DNA of 64,000 nt from Saccharomycopsis phalli. Lineage: Eukaryota > Ascomycota > Saccharomycetes > Ascoideales > Saccharomycopsidaceae. Below are positions 54,404 to 64,000 of this stretch, one piece after another. The first letter of the stretch is position 1, and every line of letters starts with the position of its first letter. The notes beneath the pieces were generated by a model, which was given only the letters and a program-made list of their open reading frames with translations, had not been told where the DNA came from and ran no database searches. The DNA lies in assembly GCA_020342235.1 (NCBI GenBank), contig CP073213.1, positions 350,501 to 414,500 on the forward strand, in the 5' to 3' direction. Made by a program: the position numbers and the translations under genes.

Positions 54404-57400
54404 TGTAACCAGGAAGGTACACTTCCCTGGTTAGGAGAAATGATACAGCGGTTAGAGACCCTGGTTGTATATGTGCACGTGATGGGAGGAAGCCCGGGTT
54501 ATATGTGCACGTGATGGGAGGAAGCCCGGGTTATATGTGCACGTGAGAGGAATGAAGCCCTGGTAAGGGGTGAGTATAAATATACAAACGGTGGCGTGAA
54601 GGAGGTCACGCAAGGTTACGGTCATAATATTGTAAGCTTTCATATACGTGAATAAGGAATCACGGACGCCTTATTCAGCATAACCAGCATTCTCCGAAGT
54701 AGTGTCGTAAGCTAGCGTTTCTCTCAATGGCTTCCATATCTTACTATTGTAGATATTCTTATTCTTGTTACTATACTAGCTATTTCCTGTCCTATTTATA
54801 TTCTTTCTGAGATGCCTTCAGTTATCTTTATCTCATGACATCATTATTAGTATGACCTCATATTATTATCAGTTCACTATTAGTATGACCTGATAACTTT
54901 ATTAGATTGCTAATACTATGACCTCATACTCTTAATATACCATAAACAGTATGATATCATGGTACTGAAGGATTGCTATTTCTCAATACCAGCTTATTTA
55001 TCATGCATGATGTATTTCACCATGCATTAACTCCTTCAACACTTTCAGCACTTTCAACACCCTCTCTTAACTGAAGACTTCTCATTCCACACATAAATCT
55101 TAGTTTCTAGTATAAGTGATTCCTAGATCCTTTGTTCCTTTCAAATATTTCACTACTCTCTTTGCTGCTGTCCAGTGTATTTCTTTTGGAGTCTTAAGAT
55201 ATCTAGACAAAACTCCAACAATATATCCAATATCAAACCGGACAGTATTTGCCGCAAATAACAATTTTCCAACTAAAGATCGGTATTCTGTACCATTACA
55301 CTGTTTTGAATTGTCTTCACAATTTGTAAGATCTTGATTTGTGGCAGCAGGAATTGTAACTGGTTTTGCGTCCTTCATCTGGAATTCTGATAACATTGAT
55401 TCAATATAATCATCCAACAGTAATTTAATAGTTTTGCCATCTTGATCAATATTCATTCCAAGAAATTTCTTAGCAACCCCCAAGTCTTTCATTTTAAAGT
55501 GTTGCATTAGTTGTTCTTTGACCTTTTGAATACTGTTCTCTTGATTTCCAGCAATAAGTATATCATCCACATAAAGTGCAATCATGATGAAACTGCTGCC
55601 CTCTCTTTTTGAGTATAAACAATTTTCGGCTGCATTATTCTTATATCCCAATTTTTGTAATACTCCATTAATCTTGTTATTCCATACGAGTGGCGCCTGT
55701 TTCAAACCATATAGTGATTTTCCAAGTTTAAGCACATAATCTTCTTTTCCTTTAACCTCAAACCCTTCTGGTTGTTCCATGTAAATGTCCTCCAGTAATT
55801 CTCCATTAAGGAACGCAGTCTTCACATCCATCTGATGTATAGTAAGTCCATAGTTTCCTGCAATTGATAACATGATTCTTATTGATTCATATCTTATAAC
55901 TGGTGCAAACGTTTCAGTATAATCAATCCCTTTTACTTGTGTAAATCCCCTTGCCACTAATCTCGCTTTGTATCTCCCATCATCCTTGATAGTAAATACC
56001 CAGCGACATGAAATTGCCTTTCGTCCTTGAGGGGGAACTAAAGTGAAAGTTCCATTCTGATTATGAGCTTCTATTTCTTCCATAATTGCTTTTTCCCATT
56101 TCTTGCTGTCATTACCTCGAACTGCTTGTGTGAAAGTTATTGGTATGTCATTGCGTAATTGAGTTTCGGCCATTAAACATGTGGCCACGTGATTAATACC
56201 CTCATCACTTAATTCTTCCGATCCTGAAGATACCACAATTCTGTGCTTTAAAGATATGTATTCATTACTTGATTCCGAATCTCCACTGTTAATTACCAAA
56301 TCTGATCCCCGATATCGCTTATCCCCCCTTGAAGCTGAACGTATCATAGGGTCAGCTTCATCAGAACTAGAGGGGCCATCATCAGATGTACTATTCAGAT
56401 TTTCAAGACTATGTTTTATAATACGTTTCCGTGGTGTTCTCCCAGGACGACGATTAGTGTCACTAGAAAATTCTGATTCACTTCTTGATACTTGTGATCT
56501 TTCATCATCTGGCGTAGATGAAGTTTCACTGTCCCCAGAGTCGTTCTTTATACTCTCAATATCGTCACCAGATATATTTTCACCATGATCACTGATATCT
56601 GCTAAATTATCCTCATCAGCAGTAGTAGTACTTGAGATAGTATCAACACTGTCCTCAGTATCATTACTAGTTGGATCTTCTGCACCATGATCCATAATTT
56701 TCTCTGCTTTTGCATCGTCAGTCACACTATCATTTTCATTATTCACATCATCATTCTCACAGTTAACGTCATCATCTGGATCAATTCTCCCTGAAACCTT
56801 GTGTTCTCCTTTCTTCAACTTAGAACTAATTGATCGATCGCTATTAACTGGAACAGCTCCAATACCCTTGGCCGTTCCTCCAATACCCACAATTGGGTTT
56901 TCCGCAGATGCTTCTTGCGCCATAGACACAGCGGAATAATAGTAGCTACCCTCATCAAAACGAACATGCGTTGCAGTTACAATCATCCTCTTAGTCGGAT
57001 CAAACAACCTATAGGCCTTTCTTAAAGGTTCATATCCTAGCATAACACACTTAATTCCTGTGGCCGCAAACTTTCCAGCTCGGATATCTATAGGAATATT
57101 GCCATAAGCAACACATCCAAATACTCGAAGAATAGATAAATCAGGTTTATTTCCAGTCCATCTAAGATATGGACACTCTCCATTAATAGTTCTGGATGGA
57201 CTTCTATTAATGAGATAAACTGCAGTCAATACTGCTTCTGGCCAGAGTTCTACTGGCACATTACTCGCATGCATCATAGCTCTCGTCTTTTCTTGAATGG
57301 TCCTATGCATGCGTTCCGCCACTCCATTCTGATAGGAATGATAAGGAACTGTCAACTCATGACTAATTCCCTTTGTTATAAAGAACTGATGGAGAGCTCT

Positions 57401-59381
57401 ATTCACAAACTCTCCTCCATTATCAGTTCTAACAATACCGGCACAAAACAGTAATCCTTTACTCTGAAACTGTCTTTCACTGTTGACAATAAACTGAATC
57501 AATGCTTCTGTACTTTCTGATTTCTTCTTAAGGCATACCACATGAGTCCATTTAGTATAACCATCAACCACTGTTAGAAAATACTTGGATTCATTCACGG
57601 ACTTATAATTAAATGGTCCACACACATCAACATGTAATAATTGGAGTGGTTGTATCGGCTGTGTAGTTCGCAGTTTTGGAATACTTACTGTAGTTTTAGT
57701 TACGGAACATTCACCACACATAGTGATATGATCGCTACTCTTCCAAAAACCATGTTCTTTATTAATACTTTCCATAACATTAGTACCAGGATGTCCTAAT
57801 CGCCGATGCCAAGTCTCAATATTATCTTCTGATTTGGCTTTAAAAGCAACACTTCCATTATCAGAATTCTGTATCCTGTAGAGTCCTGTATTCGGTTCTT
57901 TGACTGCAATTACTTGTTTTGTAACATAATCAATAGCCTTCTGTCCATCAAATAAAATTTTCGCCCATTGTCAGTTGCTCGTGAAACTGACACAAGATTA
58001 ACTTCTCCACCTGGAGTATAATATGCATCCTTCAATTGTATAGTAGTTCCACCAAGCAAGTTCATACTGACTTTGCCTCTTGCCGTAATTGCCAACAGAC
58101 CCCCAATTCCTTTAATCCGATCATCATGGGTTTCCAAAGATTCAAATAACGCCTTGTTTGCCATAAAGTGTCTCGATGCCCCACTATCAAGATATGTGGG
58201 ATACTTTTCCGCAACCCCATGGTATGCAAGCCATGAGTGATTGTTCTTCGATAATGCATGCTTCTCATCATCATCGGTTTCCTTAAGTACCTTCTTACAA
58301 TCCTTTTTCACATGTCCCTTTTTACCGCACTTAAAACAGGTCACCTGACGTCGTGCCTTCCGATGTCCTAGAAATGCCGAATGATTATTACCAGCCTGAT
58401 ATTCACCATCCATTTTGCTAAAAAAATGCATAAAATTTGAAGTTTCCGCAGTAATGCCTCGATTATCATACCGGTCAATAAAGTTTTGGATAACATGTTC
58501 CGGAACTTGCTCTTGTCGAAGAATAAAGATTCCAATAATGCATGATTGCATTTCCTGACTAAAATTTGAAAAATAGTTCCGATGTCGTTCCATGGCATAT
58601 TCAAATGGCGATAGTGTGCTTGAAGATGGCGATACAGTGGTTGTACCCTTTACTGCTTGAGCAAATGACATTGTCCCATACTCATCCTTGATTGTATGAA
58701 ACCGTTCTCGTGCAGTCGAGCATTGAATTCTCTCAGTATATTGTGCAACCTTTTCAGTAACTCCCTTTCGTAATAATAACGCAATAATACCATCTAATGC
58801 TGTCGCCGCATTATTGACCACTTCATTTGGTGATCCATCTGGTAATCCAAGGTCCCCATGGACAAGGTACTGAACAAGACCGAAGCCAATCAGATCGAGC
58901 TTGTAGATAAATAACTTTGCCCATCGAGCATAATTGGTAGCTCCTTGCAACTTTTCTGTTGGTTCAAAAGTTGCCTCGCTTCCAGGGTTACTCATAACCT
59001 GTCGTAAGCTAGCGTTTCTCTCAATGGCTTCCATATCTTACTATTGTAGATATTCTTATTCTTGTTACTATACTAGCTATTTCCTGTCCTATTTATATTC
59101 TTTCTGAGATGCCTTCAGTTATCTTTATCTCATGACATCATTATTAGTATGACCTCATATTATTATCAGTTCACTATTAGTATGACCTGATAACTTTATT
59201 AGATTGCTAATACTATGACCTCATACTCTTAATATACCATAAACAGTATGATATCATGGTACTGAAGGATTGCTATTTCTCAATACCAGCTTATTTATCA
59301 TGCATGATGTATTTCACCATGCATTAACTCCTTCAACACTTTCAGCACTTTCAACAAGTAGATCGGATCTAACTGGTTACA
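54404..59381 (+). mobile_element. Ty3-like solo LTR upstream of tRNA-Arg, split by a family D element
   Basis: The LTR pieces are 54404-54702 and 59362-59381. Together they match the LTR of the element at 31504. The outer target duplication is CCGAG (54399-54403, 59382-59386). One internal block with a GCACGTG box is present in three tandem copies instead of two. Its left edge is 15 bp from the 5' end of tRNA-Arg. Confidence 0.85.
54703..59356 (-). mobile_element. Copia-type family D element (Ty5/Tca5-like)
   Basis: The element has two 357-bp LTRs (54703-55059 and 59000-59356) that look identical by eye, and the target duplication AGTAG (54698-54702, 59357-59361). Gag and protease (57910-59034; CFKCGKKGHVKKDC, LDSGAS) start inside the LTR. 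Integrase and reverse transcriptase (55100-57775; HVDVCGPFNYKS, QMDVKTAFLNGEL, YVDDILIAG) follow. The primer-binding site is GGTTATGAG (58991-58999). It looks recent, but pol is incomplete; about two breaks. Confidence 0.87.
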
Positions 59382-59387
59382 CCGAGT

Positions 59388-59468
59388 TGTAACGAGAAAT
59401 AATCAGAACCTCTCGTTAACACACTTATTTATAACAGAATTTATTCAACGCTTCTGCTATAACACTTA
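59388..59468. mobile_element. Older Ty3-like LTR end
   Basis: TGTAACGAGAAATAATCAGA and CTCGTTAACACACTTATT resemble the LTR end at 60847-60900. The other side is replaced by an R1 copy. Orientation cannot be settled because both LTR ends look alike. Confidence 0.55.
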
Positions 59469-59633
59469 TATCGAGTTTTTTTTTTTTTTTTTTTATTATT
59501 AATATTTATTTAAGGCTATAGCTATACTAGGCTCCCAGGGGAGATTTATACTTCGCCGTCTATGACTAAGGACGGTGCTGCTATATAGTCGTCGAAAGAA
59601 AACTCTGCAACAGAGATAAAAAACTTTCGACCA
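59469..59633 (-). mobile_element. R1 retroposon copy with a poly-A tail
   Basis: On the minus strand the copy ends in TTAATAATA followed by about 18 A. It shares AAGGCTATAGCTATACTAGG and the GACGGTG motif with R1. Its 5' side is cut by a family C LTR. Confidence 0.7.
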
Positions 59634-59902
59634 TGTTGTGATGATTAAAATCCGAGACGGCATTAGCTATCGGCATTAGCTATCGGCATTGGTTAAACGG
59701 CATTAGCTAAACGGCATTACAATACGCCGTAGCTAAATGGCATTAGTTAAGCGGCATTACGACACGCCGTAGCTTATAAGAGGACTATAAATAAGAGGCA
59801 ATGTGCCCACAATAAGTAAGTAGTTTACCAATAAGATAAATAAGTTAATACAAACAGTTTATCAAAGATGTCAGCTAAAGAAAGACTTTCCAAATTACAA
59901 CA
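59634..59902 (+). mobile_element. Family C LTR (C1) facing a family C gag fragment
   Basis: This complete 269-bp LTR has GGCATTAGCTAAAC repeats. No matching target duplication is visible. Confidence 0.85.
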
Positions 59903-60748
59903 GAAGAGTATTAGTAGTAATCCCCTTGTGCTCAAGTTCTTTAATGACGCTTGAGATAACCGGATATGGCACACCAAGTTGCATCATGTTATCCAAGGTC
60001 CATAATGCAATGATTGCCTCCTTAGTCAATTGCTGCCTAACCAACAAATTTTTGCGTTGAAGCATTGCCCTGATGTCAACAAACTCAGTGGGCCTAGTAG
60101 CCTCTTCCAGAATCCCAGCGCTAGTGAGAGCCACTGGGAGTGGAAGAGTACCATACTTCTCTTGAAGAAACAAAAATTGATTTCTAGCAGTCAGACGTGA
60201 GTGCGTGGAGCGAATAATTCCGCGAATCTCTTGGCTAATACTTGCCTTGAGAACAATACCAAACACGCTATCCAATTGTTCAATAAAGAAAGCAGAAGAA
60301 ATGTCCGAGATATCGTCCAGTTCGATGCTCAGAGTTCCATTTTCGGCGTATTGAAGTAAGCCGACCCCGAAGCCAAAAAGAAAGTCCTCGAGTTCCTTCA
60401 TCCAAACATGATAAGTCTCTGGACCAGTCAATGTTAATTCAGAGGGGAACTGCAGGACGCTTGCAGGATGCATCATAACCTGTTGTAATTTGGAAAGTCT
60501 TTCTTTAGCTGACATCTTTGATAAACTGTTTGTATTAACTTATTTATCTTATAGGTAAACTACTTACTTATTGTGGGCACATTGCCTCTTATTTATAGTC
60601 CTCTGATTAGCTACCGCGGATACTGCGTCTAAGTGAAACTCGTTTAAGTGAAACTCGTTAAAGTAAAACTCGCTTAAGTAACCTCGTTTAAGTGAAACTC
60701 GTTTAGGTAGACTCGTTTATGCAGCCTCGGATTTTAATCATCACAACA
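59903..60748 (-). mobile_element. Family C 5' end: gag fragment plus LTR (C2)
   Basis: The LTR is 60481-60748 with GTTTAAGTGAAACTC repeats, followed on the minus strand by the primer-binding site and the first part of gag down to 59903. The rest is missing. Fragment only. Confidence 0.82.
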
Positions 60749-61188
60749 ATCATCGTTCGCCTTATCTTCTGTTGAATTCTGGACTCGAGGTGGCATCTTG
60801 TAATAAAAAAAATTTCTTTTGTTCTAAACCTTGTGGCGCTACCAAATGTAACGAGAAATGTTCAAGTTCTCTCGTTAAAACACTTATTATGCTGAATAGT
60901 CGAATTAATCCTTATTAAAACTACACAGAATAAGTTGTAGGATGTTCTAAGAAGTCTTGTAAGATTTCGTTTATCCTTTTTACGCCTTTTATTAAGCGCT
61001 ATATATAGTAATATTTGCCACTACTGTGGAGGCTTATATCTTTTTACCCAAATATCTTTAACTGGATTCATGTCTTTAGATGTAATAATATCATTCGATG
61101 TATTCATATGTTTACATGGATTCATAACTTTTGACTTGGCACGTGACAATTCGCACGTGCGCAAGGATGCTGACCAATTCCCGTTACA
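60749..61188 (-). mobile_element. Ty3-like 5' remnant: LTR, primer site and gag start
   Basis: The minus-strand LTR of 342 bp (60847-61188, TGTAACGGGAATTGG to TTCTCGTTACA) is followed by TT and the site TGGTAGCGCC (60835-60844). The first codons of a gag (MPPRVQNSTEDK) run up to the family C LTR. Truncated remnant. Confidence 0.72.
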
Positions 61189-61194
61189 ACAAAA

Positions 61195-61498
61195 TGTAAC
61201 GGGCAATTCCCGGTACCTCCCTTTTGGTATATGACTGGCACGTGAATCACTCTACGTGTTACCCTAGGGTAAGCGGCCAACCTGCAGGTTGTATCTAAAA
61301 GCCAACATGCAAAGCCTCGAGAAAGAGGAGAAGGATGCCACTAGAAAGAACTATAAATACATGACGCCAGGCCTTATGGCCAACTAACCTTTTACCTACA
61401 TCTTGTAAGCTTGTTTTCCTTGAAAACCGGATTATAACAATAATAATATAAGGAGGTAATTATTAGGCCCATTACCCTAACGGACCTAAAATATTACA
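61195..61498 (+). mobile_element. Ty3-like solo LTR upstream of tRNA-Glu
   Basis: It runs from TGTAACGGGCAATTCCCGG to AATATTACA, with CACGTG boxes and a TATA-like CTATAAATACATG. It ends 13 bp before tRNA-Glu. The 5-bp flanks do not match exactly, so the target duplication is unproven. A head-to-head Ty3-like LTR lies 6 bp to its left. Confidence 0.7.
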
Positions 61499-61511
61499 AT
61501 AAATAAAATCT

Positions 61512-61583
61512 TCCGATATAGTGTAATGGCTAGCACGGTGCTCTCTCACAGCGCAGATCGGGGTTCAATTCCCCGTATCGGAG
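61512..61583 (+). tRNA. tRNA-Glu (anticodon CTC)
   Basis: The acceptor TCCGATA pairs with TATCGGA. The anticodon arm is GTGCT-CTCTCAC-AGCGC, and the T arm is CGGGG-TTCAATT-CCCCG. It is very similar to yeast tRNA-Glu and has no intron. A TTTT run follows. Confidence 0.93.
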
Positions 61584-61592
61584 TTTTATTTT

Positions 61593-61782
61593 TGTTGTAT
61601 AAGTTGTTTTTTGGAAAATATTTCTTTAACTGAGATATGTGACAAATTGTTTGTATTAACTTTTTTATCTTATCGGTAGACTATTTACTTTTTGTGAGGC
61701 ACTTCACCTCATATTTACAGTCTTCTGAATAGCAACCTCGGATTGTTCGGCTAGTTCGGATTTTAATCATCATGGCACAACA
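61593..61782 (-). mobile_element. Degenerate family C-like LTR
   Basis: It is recognisable by TTGTTTGTATTAAC, TTTACTTTTTGTG and GGATTTTAATCATCATGGC. It is much diverged and shorter, so it is old. Confidence 0.6.
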
Positions 61783-62100
61783 TTCTGTGCTATTCAAGAC
61801 TGAGTATGGAACTATTAAATTTAACCATGCGCTTAAAGGCTTTGTTGCACTGCTAAACAGCCCTGTGTGCGCTGTCACCGATGAATCAATCAATCATGTT
61901 TTAAAAAGATAACATGATTACTAGAATGACTCTAAAAGAGAAGCGATTCTCTGTGCTCTTAGAGTATTTACCTTACGGTAAGAAGGAATCCTTGAATTGA
62001 ATATTAACAGCATAGTCACTCAATATCAGCATCGGGAAACGACTCCGCTTAATGTTAATTTCTTATAATTCAATGGTATGATAAATGAAAATTATCAAGC
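61783..62100 (+). pseudogene. Degenerate family B-like gag fragment
   Basis: The segment near 61795-61850 resembles the EYGTMTFNQAIQG region of family B gag. It is a heavily decayed fossil with several breaks. Confidence 0.5.
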
Positions 62101-62102
62101 TT

Positions 62103-62221
62103 GACGTCATACGAAGTATGATACAAGAAGATGGTCACGTGACAAGCGGAATAAGCAACATGGGAAGCATAGGCGCCGATCTATGATGATACGCAATATG
62201 ACTCCGCCACCTCACAGTGGA
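62103..62221 (-). repeat. Third copy of repeat family G, truncated
   Basis: It is inverted relative to 30990-31115. Shared parts are GACGTCATACGAAGTATGAT, GGTCACGTGA and CATGGGAAGCATAG. A family B LTR begins where it stops. Confidence 0.65.
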
Positions 62222-62544
62222 TGTTGATGAATACCATGTGAGGATAAGGTTTAACCAAACACTATTAGAGCTAACATTCCATAATAAGGTTCAACTGACA
62301 ATGAGACAAGTATCCGGAATAGGAACAAACTGGTAAACAGAATGTGAGTATAAATAGTATAGGATACGTATAGTTAGAACAACAAGAATTGACTTATTTA
62401 CACCAAGTAAATATGGAAGCCGTACAAAGAGAAGCTAGATTACAACAGGTTATGAGAGACCCTGGAAGCGTGGCTCTTTTTGAGCCGACAGAAAAGTTGC
62501 AAGGATCCACTAATTATGCCAGGTGGGCAAAATTAGTTGCTCGA
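62222..62544 (+). mobile_element. Second family B copy: 5' LTR and start of gag
   Basis: The LTR is 62222-62447, followed by the site GGTTATGAG (62448-62456) and about 97 bp of gag nearly identical to 43038-43134. A family C LTR cuts it off. Confidence 0.85.
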
Positions 62545-62753
62545 TGTTGTGATGATTAAAATCCGAGGCTGCATAAACGAGTCTACCTAAACGAGTTTCA
62601 CTTAGACAAAGTATCCGCGGTAGCTAACCAGAGGACTATAAATAAGAGGCAATGTGCCCACAATAAGTAAGTAGTTTACCTATAAGATAAATAAGTTAAT
62701 ACAAACAGTTTATCAAAGATGTCAGCTAAAGAAAGACTTTCCAAATTACAACA
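62545..62753 (+). mobile_element. Family C LTR (C2), short
   Basis: This 209-bp LTR has a reduced U3 repeat block. It faces a minus-strand family C fragment, as at 59634. Confidence 0.85.
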
Positions 62754-64000
62754 TTTCCAACCGAGATAAGGTTAGCAATACCGTTAGGAGTGTAACCAAC
62801 ATCGTGTAGAATAAAAGGTCCAGCTGGAGTAGAAATCCGAACTGTACCTTTCCCAACAATCGCAAGGTTTCCAGCAACACCCAGAATAGAGCCATTCTCT
62901 GGAATCATGTTTTGAAAGAAACGAATGTCAGAGAAGAAATGTCCACTGGCACCAGTATCAAGAAATGTTGGTATCAGTAACAGATGTCCAAGGAAGGAAT
63001 AAGCCAACATACCTTGAGGATACTCTTCATCATATGGTTGTTGCTTTTCCTTCTTTTTACCTTTGCGACGAGGTTTGGACGTCTTCTTGGACAGAGAATC
63101 GTGACCCAAAAGTGCAAGACTGTTCAGACGAACATACTCATGCGATCCAGTTATCTCATGCAAGACCTGATACAGAAGAGTATTAGTAGTAATCCCCTTG
63201 TGTTCAAGCTCTTTAATGACGCTTGAGATAACCGGATATGGCACACCAAGTTGCATCATGTTATCCAAAGTCCATAATGCAATGATTGCCTCCTTAGTCA
63301 ATTGCTGTCTAACCAACAAATTTTTGCGTTGAAGCATTGCCCTGATGTCAACAAACTCAGTGGGCCTAGTAGCTTCTTCCAGAATCCCAGCGCTAGTGAG
63401 AGCCACTGGGAGTGGAAGAGTACCATACTTCTCTTGAAGAAACAAAAATTGATTTCTAGCAGTCAGACGTGAGTGCGTGGAGCGAATAATTCCGCGAATC
63501 TCTTGGCTAATGCTTGCCTTGAGAATACCAAACACGCTATCCAATTGTTCAATAAAGAAAGCAGGAGAAATGTCCGAGACATCGTTCAGTTCAATGCTCA
63601 GAGTTCCATTTTCGGCGTATTGAAGTAAGCCGACCCCGAAGCCAAAAAGAAAGTCCTCGAGTTCCTTCATCCAAACATGATAAGTCTCTGGACCAGTCAA
63701 TGTTAATTCAGAGGGGAACTGCAGGACGCTTGCAGGATGCATCATAACCTGTTGTAATTTGGAAAGTCTTTCTTTAGCTGACATCTTTGATAAACTGTTT
63801 GTATTAACTTATTTATCTTATAGGTAAACTACTTACTTATTGTGGGCACATTGCCTCTTATTTATAGTCCTCTTATAAGCTACGGCGTGTCGTAATGCCG
63901 CTTAACTAATGCCATTTAGCTACGGCATATTGTAATGCCGTTTAGCTAATGCCGTTTAGCTAATGCCATTTAGCTAATGCCGTTTAGCTAATGCCGTCTC
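62754..64000 (-). mobile_element. Family C 5' part: gag-protease fragment and LTR (C1), running off the window
   Basis: Gag and the protease region (LDTGASGHF) lie on the minus strand at 62754-63749. The LTR from 63750 continues past the window end and shows the GCTAATGCCGTTTA form of the C1 repeat. Fragment with about one further break. Confidence 0.83.

Noticed and set aside
59634-60748. Autointegration product of a single family C element
   Set aside because: The two LTRs are of different U3 subtypes (C1 and C2), whereas one element would carry matching LTRs.
1-64000. CRISPR arrays, operons and bacterial ribosome-binding sites
   Set aside because: The window is eukaryotic; the regularly spaced repeats are minisatellites and LTR repeats without unique spacers.

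Overview
The window is from a budding yeast (Saccharomycotina). It has compact, mostly intron-less genes whose products match yeast families: IQG1, PSF1, DBP7, RPC37, MEF2, GCN3 and a METTL16-type methyltransferase. It also carries a GPI-anchored GLEYA adhesin, Ty3-like and Ty1/copia-like (Ty5/Tca5-type) retrotransposons, and yeast-like tRNA genes. The genus cannot be named from this sequence. A few CTG codons in GCN3 fall where the family has leucine, so CTG probably means Leu here, but this is weak evidence.

Layout. 1-5.7 kb shows no recognisable gene. 5.8-8.9 kb is a large repeat-rich cell-wall adhesin. 10.4-28.2 kb is an ordinary single-copy gene block: IQG1(-), PSF1(-), METTL16-like(+), DBP7(-), RPC37(+), MEF2(-), GCN3(+) and an atypical Rho-like GTPase(-). 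Almost every gap in this block contains a minisatellite, and several contain short retroposon copies. DBP7 and RPC37 are divergent with only about 40 bp between start codons.

From 28.3 kb to the end of the window the DNA is almost entirely mobile elements and tRNA genes: tRNA-Arg(TCT) twice, tRNA-Gly(GCC) and tRNA-Glu(CTC). Insertions are nested several layers deep and many have readable 5-bp target duplications. Five LTR groups can be separated: an apparently whole Ty3-like element (31504-36889) and its solo LTR; other Ty3-like LTRs; three Ty1/copia-type families (called B, C and D here) that share a primer-binding site matching a half initiator tRNA-Met and start gag inside the LTR; and another copia-type family (F). 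Ty3-like insertions sit at a fixed 8-9 bp plus 5-bp target duplication upstream of three of the four tRNA genes.

Two non-LTR retroposon families are also visible. S1 has a tRNA-like head with A and B boxes and an 11-bp target duplication, so it looks like a SINE. R1 has an A/T-rich tail, long target duplications and severely 5'-truncated copies, so it is LINE-like or SINE-like. The 33-kb gene-free nest of Ty5-type elements resembles the retrotransposon clusters that mark centromeres in some yeasts such as Debaryomyces and Scheffersomyces. That is the main hypothesis to test.
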